DNA of 64,000 nt from positions 42,531 through 106,530 of the forward strand of contig JAFRST010000053.1 of NCBI GenBank assembly GCA_017427465.1. The letters run 5' to 3'. Both the position numbers and the translations under genes were made by a program. Source of the stretch: Clostridiales bacterium. GTDB lineage: Bacteria; Bacillota; Clostridia; Saccharofermentanales; Saccharofermentanaceae. Within the stretch, counting starts at the first letter, position 1; each line of letters begins with the position of its first letter. Positions 41,683 to 51,089 of this stretch are shown piece after piece. The notes beneath the pieces were generated by a model that saw only the letters and a list, made by a program, of their open reading frames with translations, searched no databases and was not told the DNA's origin.

Positions 41683-43023
41683 ATGGCTGAAAGCCAGAAC
41701 ATTGAATATAAAGAGTCTTGGCGTGATGAGTATCTGAAGTGGATTTGTGGCTTTGCAAATGCACAAGGCGGTACTATCTATATTGGTATTGATGATTCCG
41801 GAAATGTTGTCGGCGTGCAAAACATTAAGAAGCTCATGGAAGATATCCCGAACAAGATTCAATCCGGTCTTGGTATCGTTGCAGATGTTAATAAACTGAA
41901 AAAGGATGGGAAGTATTATCTGGAGATTAAGGTTGATCCCAGCTCTTTCCCGATTAGTTATCATGGTGAATATCATTACAGGAGCGGCAGCACAAAGCAG
42001 CAACTTACTGGTATAGCCCTGTCTGAGTTTATAATGCGAAAAACAGGTTTTCGATGGGAAGACGTTACTGTGGATGATATATCCGTCGATGAGCTTGATG
42101 ACGAGAGCTTTAAGATATTCCGCAGGGAAGCAATGCGTAAGAAGAGGATGTCTGAAGCGGAACTGAATGTATCAAACGAAGAACTTCTTCAGAAATTACA
42201 TTTGATCAAAGACGGCAAGCTGAAAAGATCGGCAGTGTTACTCTTTTATCATGATCCGGGTGCAGTTCAGGTTGGAAGTTTTATTAAAGTTGGCAAATTC
42301 GACGAAAACGATATCGTGGTTTATCATAACGATCTTGAAGAGTCGTTGATCGTCAATGCAAACAAGGTTATCGACTTGATCTTCCAAATGTACCTTAAAG
42401 CTAAGATCAGTTATGAGCATGATAAACGCGTAGAAGATTATCCGTTTGCAAGAGAAGCGATCCGAGAGGCTGTATATAATGCTATAGCCCATAATTGTTA
42501 TATGTACGGTGTTCCGATTCAGATAAGGGTAAAGGAAGACTCTATCACTATTAGTAATAGCTGTATCCTTCCGGAAAACTGGACCGTAGATACCCTTATG
42601 GAAAAGCACGACTCAAAGCCGTACAATCCTGAAATTGCAAATGTTTTCTATCGTGCCGGTTTTATTGAGAACTGGGGTCAGGGCATTCAGAAAATTTGTA
42701 GCGAATGCAAGAAGATAGGTGCTGAATTGCCTGTGTATGAGTTAATAGGAACTACGCTCAGGATTAACTTTAAAGCTCTTGAAAGTGCGCTTATAGATCA
42801 GCCCAAAGCACCAAAGGATCACTTTGATACTTTGGATGATACTTTGGCAGAAAAGATTATTGTATTGTTGAAGGCGAACCCGTATATGACGCAGGATGAT
42901 CTGGCGGAAAAAACCAAAGTATCTGTTCCTTCCATTAAGCGTGCTATGAAAAAATTGGTAGAATCTGGAAAAGTTATCAGAACCGGTGGCAAGCGATTTG
43001 GTCATTGGGAGATACTGGAATAA
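41683..43023 (+). CDS. AlbA_2/Schlafen-type regulator with ATPase-like and winged-helix domains
   Basis: A 446-aa protein. The AlbA_2 domain shows NIEYKESW and FANAQGGTIYIGIDDSGNVVGV (residues 5-45) and YHYRSGSTKQQ; the middle has a HATPase_c_4-like part (AREAIREAVYNAIAHNCY, ENWGQGIQKI); the C-terminal winged helix is MTQDDLAEKTKVSVPSIKRAMKKLVESGKV. ATG 41683 has GGGAGG 8 nt upstream. Such proteins are transcription regulators or defence factors. Last gene of element A. Confidence 0.8.
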   Translation: MAESQNIEYKESWRDEYLKWICGFANAQGGTIYIGIDDSGNVVGVQNIKKLMEDIPNKIQSGLGIVADVNKLKKDGKYYLEIKVDPSSFPISYHGEYHYRSGSTKQQLTGIALSEFIMRKTGFRWEDVTVDDISVDELDDESFKIFRREAMRKKRMSEAELNVSNEELLQKLHLIKDGKLKRSAVLLFYHDPGAVQVGSFIKVGKFDENDIVVYHNDLEESLIVNANKVIDLIFQMYLKAKISYEHDKRVEDYPFAREAIREAVYNAIAHNCYMYGVPIQIRVKEDSITISNSCILPENWTVDTLMEKHDSKPYNPEIANVFYRAGFIENWGQGIQKICSECKKIGAELPVYELIGTTLRINFKALESALIDQPKAPKDHFDTLDDTLAEKIIVLLKANPYMTQDDLAEKTKVSVPSIKRAMKKLVESGKVIRTGGKRFGHWEILE

Positions 43024-43032
43024 TCATAAACG

Positions 43033-43245
43033 TCAAGCCACTAAAAAGCCAACATCCGCTCACAAAAAGCTATAGAACAGGTGGAATAGATAGAATATAA
43101 CCACAATATATTGTGGTTTTTGGAACATATCGCCCACAAGATATAGGAGTCAGCAAAGAACTCGAATAATCTCAAAACGCTGGAAACGCCATAAAATAGG
43201 GCGTTTTAGTTTTTTAAGCCACCAAAAAGCCACCAATTCTGAAGT
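43033..43245 (+). repeat. Attachment repeat 2: right end of A, left end of B
   Basis: Contains the right arm GCCACTAAAAAGCCAA (43037), the palindrome CCACAATATATTGTGG (43101-43116), the core GAACTCGAATAATC with AAACGCTGGAAACGCC (43158-43190), a terminator-like GGGCGTTTTAGTTTTTT, and the next left arm GCCACCAAAAAGCCACC (43218). All but the last also appear at attachment repeats 3 and 4 in diverged form. Confidence 0.8.
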
Positions 43246-43337
43246 GGTGTTTTTCAAATCTGTCCAAATAATGTCACGCCTTCGGTAGTATTATTAAAGA
43301 GTAAAGAGTAAAGACATAGAGAAGGAGGTTTTCTCAT

Positions 43338-44840
43338 ATGAGTGATGTGGAGAGATTAAAAGATATTATCAGATTTGAGATTGAACCCGGATACTTCGAT
43401 CGTGATTACAGCGAGGACTCCTTTGAAGGTGTATATAAAGTTGCCTATCAAGATCTTATTGAAGCATGCAAAAACATGCTCAGACTTAAAGTTGGTTTTG
43501 AGACCTACGACGATTGGTACTACTATGTCACAGAAACGCTAAGTGAAAACTATGAAAATGCTTCTGACAGAGAGCATTGGCGTGTTGCCCTTTGGGGTGA
43601 AACTGATACCGATATGCTTCAAATCCTTTACTATGCGCTGCAAGCGGTAAGTTATGACGAGTATTTGTTTGAGTATCCCAGTACTTTAACTGATATGTTA
43701 TCCCAGATAGTAGGTCTTGCAGAAGACCACGAGTATAACAAAGGTCGTGATGTAAGCGAATGGAGAATAAGCCAGTTGCATAGAAACATTCTTATCCGTG
43801 CTTTCGATGAAAAAGTTAAGCATATGACAGCTCCTCAAAAGGCACGCTACATAAGCATAATCAATGAGGAATGTGAGAAGGAAAAGATTGAGGCAATGCG
43901 CCTTAAGGGTTATTCCTGTTATGGTGGTAATGATTTATATGAATGTGACTGGGAAGAGTCCAGGAAACTGATAACAAGACTGTTTGAACTTACCGAGTAT
44001 CCGCAGTATGCCAATACACTGGGCTATATCTACTACTACGGACGATGCAATGGAGGAGTACCTGAATACGAGAAAGCATTCCAATACTATTCAATCGGAG
44101 CAGCTAATGACCTTTTGGAATCCATGTACAAATTGGCCGATATGTTCAAAGGTGGAAAGGGCTGCATAAAGTCTGAGCGGACATCTGATCATATAATCGA
44201 AAAGCTTTATGCAGATGTCAGACCCAGATTCCTTAATGGGGAGGATGCCAATTTTGCAGATATCGCCCTGAGGAAAGCTTCAATCAAACAAAGATATGAA
44301 GATTACTATAATGCATATAAACACTATCTTGAAGCAGACTGTGCCATTAAGAAAAGACTCAAAAAGAATGACTTTTTTGGGTATGTTAAGGTTCAGGAGA
44401 ACATAACTAAATCTCTAGATGAGGTTAAAGCACTGATGTCTGACGGTTTCTTTGTTGATGAGCTTGAAATAACTCATCCATATAACCTGTTTGATCTTCT
44501 CGATGATGAACACGAACTGAAGATCTCCATAAAGAAAATAGGCGAGAACCGCTACAGATTCAAGTTTAAGACTACGAAGAAGAGCGAGTATAAAAACCTA
44601 TTCCTGATTTATCCTGAGTTAGATGGCTATAAATATGCTGACACTTTTGAGTGTGAGGTAACAACGGACAAGCCGATATACTATTACAATGACAAATCAG
44701 AAGAAATAATTGTTAATGGTCTTGTTGGCAAGGTCCCCGGAGAATTCATATTCTGCTACGAAGGAGAAGATGTATTCTTCTTGAGCGGAGCAAAGTTTAT
44801 AGTTAGAAAAGATGAGCTTTCCTTAAGAACAAGGGACTAA
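43338..44840 (+). CDS. Sel1-repeat-like protein (500 aa)
   Basis: Acidic soluble protein. Central TPR/Sel1-type repeats (YPQYANTLGYIYYYGRCNGGVPEYEKAFQYYSIGAANDLLESMYKLADMFKGG, residues about 218-275) suggest a protein-binding scaffold; the C-terminal 120 residues are beta-rich and unassigned. GGAGG is 10 nt before the ATG. The function of the cassette is unknown. Confidence 0.65.
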   Translation: MSDVERLKDIIRFEIEPGYFDRDYSEDSFEGVYKVAYQDLIEACKNMLRLKVGFETYDDWYYYVTETLSENYENASDREHWRVALWGETDTDMLQILYYALQAVSYDEYLFEYPSTLTDMLSQIVGLAEDHEYNKGRDVSEWRISQLHRNILIRAFDEKVKHMTAPQKARYISIINEECEKEKIEAMRLKGYSCYGGNDLYECDWEESRKLITRLFELTEYPQYANTLGYIYYYGRCNGGVPEYEKAFQYYSIGAANDLLESMYKLADMFKGGKGCIKSERTSDHIIEKLYADVRPRFLNGEDANFADIALRKASIKQRYEDYYNAYKHYLEADCAIKKRLKKNDFFGYVKVQENITKSLDEVKALMSDGFFVDELEITHPYNLFDLLDDEHELKISIKKIGENRYRFKFKTTKKSEYKNLFLIYPELDGYKYADTFECEVTTDKPIYYYNDKSEEIIVNGLVGKVPGEFIFCYEGEDVFFLSGAKFIVRKDELSLRTRD

Positions 44841-44854
44841 CACATGGGTATTAG

Positions 44855-45241
44855 ATGACTATGAAATCTATATACAGACCATTAGAAGATATCACTTATG
44901 ATGAAGCATTAAGGATACTTGAATCTGGAACGCCTGAGGAAAGGATACTCTTACCTCTTAGGGCGGGAGAAACGATGGTTGATTGGAAACAGGCACAGAC
45001 AATCTGCATTAAATCGTTTGAGTCTGATGATAGTAGAGTTAAGGCAAATGCGGCCTTAGGATTAGCATACATCGCCAGAACTAAAGGCCAACTTGAAAAG
45101 CATTTAGTAAAACCTTTACTTGTAAAGGAACTGAGAGAAAACATCGAGAACAGATGGCGGATTATCGATGCCATAACAGATATTAACTATTACTTAGGAT
45201 GGCATTTGGAAGAAAAGGCACTGAATAAGCTAGAGAGATGA
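44855..45241 (+). CDS. HEAT-like small protein (128 aa)
   Basis: Helical protein (EDITYDEALRILESGTPEERILLPLRAGE, DDSRVKANAALGLAYIAR) with the look of one or two HEAT repeats, a fold found in immunity and scaffold proteins. It starts 14 bp after the Sel1-like gene, so the two are likely co-translated. No family assignment. Confidence 0.55.
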   Translation: MTMKSIYRPLEDITYDEALRILESGTPEERILLPLRAGETMVDWKQAQTICIKSFESDDSRVKANAALGLAYIARTKGQLEKHLVKPLLVKELRENIENRWRIIDAITDINYYLGWHLEEKALNKLER

Positions 45242-45304
45242 CTGTAAATTTGTTGAATCATATTGTGACGGCGAGAAACAGCTATATGTTAAGGAGAACC
45301 CATC

Positions 45305-45628
45305 ATGATAATTACAGGTGCAGCTACATCAGCATATGATCCAAATGAAGTGCATATTGATATCAGAGCAGAAGAAGGTGAATGCATAAAGATAGGAGAT
45401 ACCATATCTATTCCTATGAATGATCATTCTTTTGAATCGCGTGAGATTAAAGATATGTACCGAGATTGGAACAAGTGGAGAAAAGGAAAGGACTTATTTA
45501 ACAAGATTGAAGCTGGAGAATGGGCTGAATGCATCATTTTTGGTATTGATTCCGGGAAAATACATACGATTAATTCTTTTTATGATGATGATGACTTTGG
45601 AGATGGAGCTGTCAGAGCAGAAGAATAA
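45305..45628 (+). CDS. Hypothetical protein (107 aa) at the end of element B
   Basis: Acidic small protein starting MIITGAATSAYDPNEVHIDI and ending in DDDDFGDGAVRAEE. AAGGAG precedes the ATG. No known motif. Confidence 0.5.
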   Translation: MIITGAATSAYDPNEVHIDIRAEEGECIKIGDTISIPMNDHSFESREIKDMYRDWNKWRKGKDLFNKIEAGEWAECIIFGIDSGKIHTINSFYDDDDFGDGAVRAEE

Positions 45629-45840
45629 AGCCACTAAAAAGCCACTTTCTTCCCTTAAATAGTCATAGAAGTGATGGAATAGATGGAAAATAACCACAAG
45701 ATATTGTGCTTTTCGGAATAAGCCAACCACAAGATATAAGTGTCTGCAAAGAGCTTGAATAGTCTATAAACCTTGGAAAGCCCCAATCTACGGGGCTTTC
45801 ACTTTTTTATGTTCCCAAAATGTTCCCAAGATTTGAACTT
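45627..45840 (+). repeat. Attachment repeat 3: right end of B, left end of C
   Basis: Right arm GCCACTAAAAAGCCAC (45630), near-palindrome CCACAAGATATTGTGC (45694-45709), core GAGCTTGAATAGTC with CCTTGGAAAGCCCC (45751-45784), then the new arm TGTTCCCAAAATGTTCCCAA (45810-45829). The arm type changes here from the A/B type to the C type. Confidence 0.8.
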
Positions 45841-45888
45841 GAGGTCAATGGGAGAATAATTTGATTTCGTCTTTTATGTCGTTGCAGT

Positions 45889-46176
45889 ATGTCTTGGGTG
45901 ATATTTGTTCTTGTGATCGTTACGATAATCGGTGTTGTCGTAGCAGGCATAGTATATGTGATTTACAGATATGCAACCTATATGAAAGAGCACCAATGGG
46001 ACAGGCATACTGTTATGTCGGTAGTTGCCGATCTTGCAGTTACCATGTTCCTTGCCGGCGAGATCAGGAGTATGGTGCCTGTAAACTTGATATTGATGCA
46101 GATCCTTATATTTCTGGGTTATTCGGGAATAAGGGCATGGATACAACATTCACAAGGCATTCACCCTGATTTTTGA
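45889..46176 (+). pseudogene. Truncated homologue of the element A membrane protein
   Basis: The 95 codons encode IIGVVVAGIVYVIYRYATYMKEHQWDRHTVMSVVADLAVTMFLA and VNLILMQILIFLGYSGIRAW, which line up with the last three membrane helices of the protein at 35955-36980. The coiled coil, the rest of the membrane part and the relaxase are missing. Sequence upstream is the att region, so the gene was cut at the element border. Confidence 0.7.
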
Positions 46177-46239
46177 TTGAGGAATACATCATCCTGAATT
46201 ATACTTACTATTGTTACGAATTTGAGGAGAACAAGGATT

Positions 46240-47220
46240 ATGTCAGACGATAACAAGTTGATAATCGTAGATGAAACTACGCTGAAAGATAAGATATACA
46301 CCATTCGCGGTCAACAGGTAATGCTGGATTTTGATCTTGCGGAGATATACGGATATGAAACAAAGAACTTTAACCGCCAGGTTAAGAATAACATTGAGCG
46401 TTTCGAAGGCGAAGACTTTATGTTTCGTCTTACAAAGGAAGAGTTTGATAACTTGAGGTGCAGAAATTTCACCTCAAGTTGGGGCGGATCTCGGTATCTT
46501 CCATATGCCTTCACCGAACAGGGGATCTATTTACTGATGACAGTCCTGAAAGGTGAATTGGCAATAAAACAGAGTAGAACTCTCGTCCGTCTGTTCAAGT
46601 CAATGAAGGACTATCTGATAGAGAATCAGCCGCTTCTGACTCAGAAGAACTACTTCGCACTTGTTGATAAAGTTGAGAAGAATACACAAAGAATTGAAGC
46701 GATGCAGGAGAATATGGTTACAAAGGCAGAACTGTCTGATATCATGAAGCTCTTTGATCAGGGTCTTGGCAATGAAGAGATACTGATCCTTGACGGAAAG
46801 CCGTTTAAGGCAGATGAGGCCTATCAGAAGATATACAGAAGCGCAAAGAGTAAGCTCTTGATCGTTGATGATTATATCGGTACGAAAACACTTCATCACT
46901 TAGCACACTCCAAGAAAAACGTGAAGATCACGGTGATTAGCGATAATGCAGCAAGACCGAGACTCAACCTTGCCGAGTACAATGATTTTGTTACGGAAAA
47001 TCCCGGAAGGACAATAACATTTCTGCAATCTTTGCATCGTGCGCATGACAGATATATCGTTCTGGATGAAGGCACAAAGGATATGAAGGTATATCACTGC
47101 GGAGCATCGAGTAAGGATGCCGGTAACAGGATAACGACTATAACGAGAATAATGGATATAGATGATTATAAAGCAACGATAAAAGCTTTGTTGGGCAATC
47201 CGGCGCTTGTCTTAAGATAG
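46240..47220 (+). CDS. ORF6N-domain protein with PLD-like C-terminal part
   Basis: A 326-aa protein. The ORF6N (KilA-N related) domain covers residues about 14-100: IYTIRGQQVMLDFDLAEIYGYETKNFNRQVKNN and AFTEQGIYLLMTVLKG. The C-terminal half (KSKLLIVDDYIGTKTLHHLAHSKKNVKITVISD... HDRYIVLDEG) resembles the minimal phospholipase-D-like fold found in similar proteins. Phage-type regulator or DNA-binding protein; role in element C unknown. ATG 46240 is preceded by GAGGAG. Confidence 0.8.
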   Translation: MSDDNKLIIVDETTLKDKIYTIRGQQVMLDFDLAEIYGYETKNFNRQVKNNIERFEGEDFMFRLTKEEFDNLRCRNFTSSWGGSRYLPYAFTEQGIYLLMTVLKGELAIKQSRTLVRLFKSMKDYLIENQPLLTQKNYFALVDKVEKNTQRIEAMQENMVTKAELSDIMKLFDQGLGNEEILILDGKPFKADEAYQKIYRSAKSKLLIVDDYIGTKTLHHLAHSKKNVKITVISDNAARPRLNLAEYNDFVTENPGRTITFLQSLHRAHDRYIVLDEGTKDMKVYHCGASSKDAGNRITTITRIMDIDDYKATIKALLGNPALVLR

Positions 47221-47254
47221 GGGCCACATTAAATCTGAAGGGATAAAGGATTGA

Positions 47255-48901
47255 GTGAGGATTATTAAACAGCACAAGACCACAACTGTTTTTATTTGCT
47301 TTGTGATTATTGCAGGCATCTGTAATCTGCTTATAAAAACAACTAATGCTTTATTTAACACGGTGATGTTCTGTGCAAATTTCATGATCTATATCGGTTT
47401 GATCCTCTTCTGGGCGCAGACGGTAAGAGACAGGATCCTTCCGAACAGGACAAGATCATATATGATCGCTTCATCGGTGTTTATGATCATATACATGCTC
47501 CAGCGCGTATTCAGATACCGAGCTGTCATAGATTCTTTGTTTGTCTATCGTTCGATGGCATACATTTACTACATTCCGCTTGTCATGATCCCCTCGCTTT
47601 TATTTGCGGTAGCGGTTAGTCTGAGAGCCGGCAATACAAGATCCGGCAGGATCGTTGAGAAGGTGATCATCATTATCTCGGCCACAGTCTCGGTAATAGC
47701 ACTGACAAACGATCTGCACCATCTTGTATATATTCCAACGGTAGAGCTGTCAGTATTCGATATGGGCAATAATACGTATTCATGGGGTATAGGGTTCTAT
47801 TTCATTTATGCCTGGATGATAATTGCACTGGCAGGCGGTGCCTTTATCCTTCTTCGTATAGTCGGAAAGAAGGGGAAAAAGGCGATCATCACTTTGGCAT
47901 TCGCGATCGTAATCTGGATCGTATTAGCCATGATACACGCCTTGATATTCGAACGTTTCAGTATTCCCAGACCGTTTTTCAAACCGGAGATCGATTGTTT
48001 TTGCATGATAATGATCTTTGAATGTTGTATCAGAAGCAGGCTTATTCCCTATAATGAAAACTATCAAGACCTCCTGGAGAAAATGAAGCTGCCGATCCTC
48101 ATTACCGACAGAGATCTTCATACAGTCTATAGATCGGATGAATCCATGAATATCCCGCAGGATATTCTAAAAAAGGCAGCAAAAGAACCTTGTTATCTGA
48201 ATAAGGATATTAAGCTGTGTTCTATGAAGATACGAGCAGGATACGTTTTCTGGACAGAGAACGAGCATGAGCTCCATGAACAAAGGAAAAGACTGAATGA
48301 AGCCAATGAGTTGTTAAGCGAGGAAAACGATCTCATAGCCGTAGAGAATAAACTCAGGGAACAAAAGGCGCATCTTAATGCACAGAATCAAGTATACGAG
48401 AGGATCACCGAAGCGATCTATCCTAAACAGAAAAAGATCGAAGATATTCTGAAAAGCGCAGATCCAGAATCGGGAGATTTTGCCGAAAGACTCGGTAAAG
48501 TCTGTGTTTATAATGCTTATTCCAAACGAAAGACAAATCTCCTGTTGCTTTCGGAAGAAACACTTCCGAAAAATAACCGGGAATTATACTTGGCGCTGGC
48601 TGAATCCTGCCGCTTCCTTAAGTGTTACGGTATTGAAGCGGCTGCTGTCGGAGAAGAGTATTCCGGACTTCCGCTCAATGTAATAAACGACCTTTACGAT
48701 ACATTTGAGGCTGTTATAGAGACATATCTGGATTCTGTTTCCCGTATGACCGTATCTGTCCTGCCTGATGGCGTTCGTATCGCCATGGAGGCAAAGACAG
48801 GTGCAGATCTTCCTGAAACACTTCTGCCGATAAAAAGACAGGAAAGTGATGGGTTGCTGTATTTTACGATCCTGAATGACAAGGAGGAAAGTAAAGTATG
48901 A
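47255..48901 (+). CDS. Multi-pass membrane sensor protein with coiled coil
   Basis: A 548-aa protein from a GTG start. Seven or eight N-terminal hydrophobic helices (to about residue 265) are followed by a PAS-like strand (LPILITDRDLHTVYRSDES), a long coiled coil (residues about 330-375) and a C-terminal domain without visible H, N or G boxes of a kinase. Its stop overlaps the next ATG (ATGA), so it is coupled to the kinase. It likely senses a signal for the kinase or is a degenerate kinase. Confidence 0.65.
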   Translation: MRIIKQHKTTTVFICFVIIAGICNLLIKTTNALFNTVMFCANFMIYIGLILFWAQTVRDRILPNRTRSYMIASSVFMIIYMLQRVFRYRAVIDSLFVYRSMAYIYYIPLVMIPSLLFAVAVSLRAGNTRSGRIVEKVIIIISATVSVIALTNDLHHLVYIPTVELSVFDMGNNTYSWGIGFYFIYAWMIIALAGGAFILLRIVGKKGKKAIITLAFAIVIWIVLAMIHALIFERFSIPRPFFKPEIDCFCMIMIFECCIRSRLIPYNENYQDLLEKMKLPILITDRDLHTVYRSDESMNIPQDILKKAAKEPCYLNKDIKLCSMKIRAGYVFWTENEHELHEQRKRLNEANELLSEENDLIAVENKLREQKAHLNAQNQVYERITEAIYPKQKKIEDILKSADPESGDFAERLGKVCVYNAYSKRKTNLLLLSEETLPKNNRELYLALAESCRFLKCYGIEAAAVGEEYSGLPLNVINDLYDTFEAVIETYLDSVSRMTVSVLPDGVRIAMEAKTGADLPETLLPIKRQESDGLLYFTILNDKEESKV

Positions 48902-50178
48902 GCAGTTTATCAACTATCGCAGACTCATGGATATGGTATACATTATGCATATGTGCTATGACACTTTTCGTCGGAGCAGTAGCCGTTTTATTCCGTTCCT
49001 TAAGGGATAAGAGAAACAGGATCCTGATCTTGGCCGGTATTATTAACCTGATCCTTATAGCCGTGATAAATATTGTGTTCATGGACTGTGGACATGCCTT
49101 AAGACCTACAACGACGCATTACTATTCCCAGTTTCAGAAGATGCTGTTTGGTACCCCTTATTTTGTTTATATACTTAGTGAACTTTTGTCATGCATCGTG
49201 TTACTGATCTTAGGTTTTGAAGGTTCAAAATACCGATCTGATAATATTACGATAGATTCCCTGCAGTATGCTGTAGATGCACTTCCTGAAGGGATAGCAG
49301 TGTGCGATGTTGACGGAACCGTGCGGCATTCGAACCTTAAGATAAATGAGTTGTGCAGAATCCTGACAGGCAAGGTATTAACGGATGCGAATAAATTCTG
49401 GTTTCATGTTGAGAAAGAAGGGCAAGAGCAGGGTGGCAAATATCTTATACGCAGTAATCCTGACAGCGTGTGGATCATTGAGAAGGAAAACTTGATCGTA
49501 AAAGGTGAGCAGTATGTCCGGATTATTGCTACAGATATTACCGAGCGTTATGCGATCGTAGAGGAGCTTGAGAAGAAGAACGAGCATCTTCAGGATATAC
49601 AAAGGCGAATGAAAGAAGTGGCGGATCTTTCAGGTGACATGTTTGTTGCACAGGAAGAAGCGAATGCAAGAACTGCTCTTCATAATCAGTTGGGTCAGGT
49701 GCTTCTGATGGGACGTTACTATATTGATCATCAGGATACTACGGATCCGAAGATGGTATATTCGGCAACTGTTCAGATGAATCAATTCCTTTTAGGTGAA
49801 GCTAAAGATCCGTATAGCGGCGAAGATGATGTATTGTCGCAGGCATTAGCAATGGCAAATGTCATCGGTGTTAAGGTGGATATCAGAGGTGTCGAGCCAA
49901 ATAATGAAAGCATGAGGAAGATCCTGTCTCAGGCAATTACAGAATGTGCTGCCAATACAGTCAAGCATGCAGAGGGCGATAAAATCACTGTTGAGATAGA
50001 TGATTCAGGGATGCTTATCACCAATAACGGAAAACCGCCTAAGAGCAAGATAAATGAGAGCGGCGGACTTCTGTCGCTGCGAAGAAATGTCGAGGCAATA
50101 GGCGGAGTTATGGAGATTGAGAGTACGCCTGAGTTCAAGCTGGCTGTTTCGCTGATTAACAAAACCACACACGATTAA
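48898..50178 (+). CDS. Sensor histidine kinase (LuxR-type partner)
   Basis: A 426-aa protein. Three N-terminal hydrophobic segments (to about residue 107), a PAS region (LQYAVDALPEGIAVCDVDGTVRHSNLKINEL), a coiled coil, the phosphoacceptor region ARTALHNQLGQVL (His about 262), an N box (AITECAANTVKHAEG) and a G-rich ATP lid (ESGGLLSLRRNVEAIGG). It overlaps the preceding membrane protein by 4 nt and lies upstream of a LuxR-type regulator. Confidence 0.8.
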   Translation: MSSLSTIADSWIWYTLCICAMTLFVGAVAVLFRSLRDKRNRILILAGIINLILIAVINIVFMDCGHALRPTTTHYYSQFQKMLFGTPYFVYILSELLSCIVLLILGFEGSKYRSDNITIDSLQYAVDALPEGIAVCDVDGTVRHSNLKINELCRILTGKVLTDANKFWFHVEKEGQEQGGKYLIRSNPDSVWIIEKENLIVKGEQYVRIIATDITERYAIVEELEKKNEHLQDIQRRMKEVADLSGDMFVAQEEANARTALHNQLGQVLLMGRYYIDHQDTTDPKMVYSATVQMNQFLLGEAKDPYSGEDDVLSQALAMANVIGVKVDIRGVEPNNESMRKILSQAITECAANTVKHAEGDKITVEIDDSGMLITNNGKPPKSKINESGGLLSLRRNVEAIGGVMEIESTPEFKLAVSLINKTTHD

Positions 50179-50314
50179 AATCTCAATTTTCTTGTATTAA
50201 TTTCAAAAAATGGTACAAATGGGTGATATGAATTTCCCTATCATTAAAATAAAATTTAGTCGTGAAATTGTGAAAATGGGTTCATTATGCACATAATTAC
50301 GGCTTGAGGAAGGG

Positions 50315-50343
50315 TTGACAAGTATGTCGGTTAAAGTGACAAT
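50315..50343 (+). promoter_or_regulatory. Candidate promoter of the response regulator gene
   Basis: TTGACA (50315-50320) and GACAAT (50338-50343) with 17-nt spacing. The spacer starts an inverted repeat AAGTATG...CATACTT that could be an operator. Located in the 245-bp gap between kinase and regulator, where no gene is seen. Confidence 0.5.
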
Positions 50344-50423
50344 GCCATACTTATTTATTTACGCAGTAAGTCTGCCCTTTTCACGCTCCTGCCGGGATTC
50401 TTATCGGAAGGCGGTGTTGCCTT

Positions 50424-51074
50424 GTGAGTAAGATAAGAGTCGTTGTAGCAGATGATCAGAATATTTCACGCGGATTCTTCGAGATGTATGTCCGTGCTTC
50501 AGCAGATTATGAATTGGTGGCAGGACTTCGCACCGCACAGGCTGCATTGGATTATGTGAAAGATCACGAAGTTGATCTTCTTATCCTGGATGTCATGATG
50601 CAGGACGGTATTGACGGCCTGTCAGCTGCCGAAAAGATCAAGAAAGACCATCCTGAGATCAAGATCATCCTCACAACATCCGCTTCTGAGACTACCTGGG
50701 AGCAAAAGGCGAAAGATGCCGGTATCGATAGCTTCTGGTACAAGGAATACGATGATCACGGTCTCATGGATATCATGGAACGTACCGTAAAGGGCGAGTC
50801 TGTATATCCTGACCAAGCACCTGAAGTCTCTTTCGGCAAGATAACAAGAGCGGATCTTACAGACCGTGAATTGGAGATTATAAGAGAACTGACGGCAAGT
50901 AAAACTAACGAAGAAATAGCCGATAGACTCCAGATTTCAGTAAACACTGTAAAAAGACATATCCAGAACATTATGGAGAAGACAGGCTTTGAGAGCCGTC
51001 TTGACCTTGCCATGAGCGCAAAGAGCATCGGCTTGGTCGTAAGCGACGTCGAGAGAATAGGGAAGGATTCGTAA
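50424..51074 (+). CDS. NarL/LuxR-family response regulator
   Basis: A 216-aa protein from a GTG start. The receiver has VVADDQNISRGFFEMY and the phosphorylation Asp in LLILDVMMQDGIDG (about residue 56), with KEYDD in place of the usual switch Lys segment. The output domain is a LuxR HTH: LTDRELEIIRELTASKTNEEIADRLQISVNTVKRHIQNIMEKTG. Presumed partner of the upstream kinase and a likely controller of the next two giant genes. Confidence 0.88.
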   Translation: MSKIRVVVADDQNISRGFFEMYVRASADYELVAGLRTAQAALDYVKDHEVDLLILDVMMQDGIDGLSAAEKIKKDHPEIKIILTTSASETTWEQKAKDAGIDSFWYKEYDDHGLMDIMERTVKGESVYPDQAPEVSFGKITRADLTDRELEIIRELTASKTNEEIADRLQISVNTVKRHIQNIMEKTGFESRLDLAMSAKSIGLVVSDVERIGKDS

Positions 51075-51089
51075 AAAGGGGGTAGGAGT

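Larger units (their letters stand above)
27452..43158. mobile_element. Element A: mobilizable integrative element at guaA
   Basis: Bounded by attachment repeats 1 and 2 and by the same arm repeat at both ends (GCCACCAAAAAGCCAC at 27511, GCCACTAAAAAGCCAA at 43037). It contains a regulator, structured RNA, HTH protein, integrase, MobC-like protein, oriT, MOBQ relaxase and membrane protein, and two cargo blocks (27.7-29.7 and 37.0-43.0 kb). It has no type IV secretion genes, so it would depend on a helper for transfer. Confidence 0.75.
43159..45750. mobile_element. Element B: 2.6-kb passenger element without integrase
   Basis: Flanked by attachment repeats 2 and 3 and by the same arm type at both ends (43218 and 45630). 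Holds three cargo genes and no integrase, relaxase or Rep. It fits a cis-mobilizable element that would need an integrase in trans. Confidence 0.65.
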
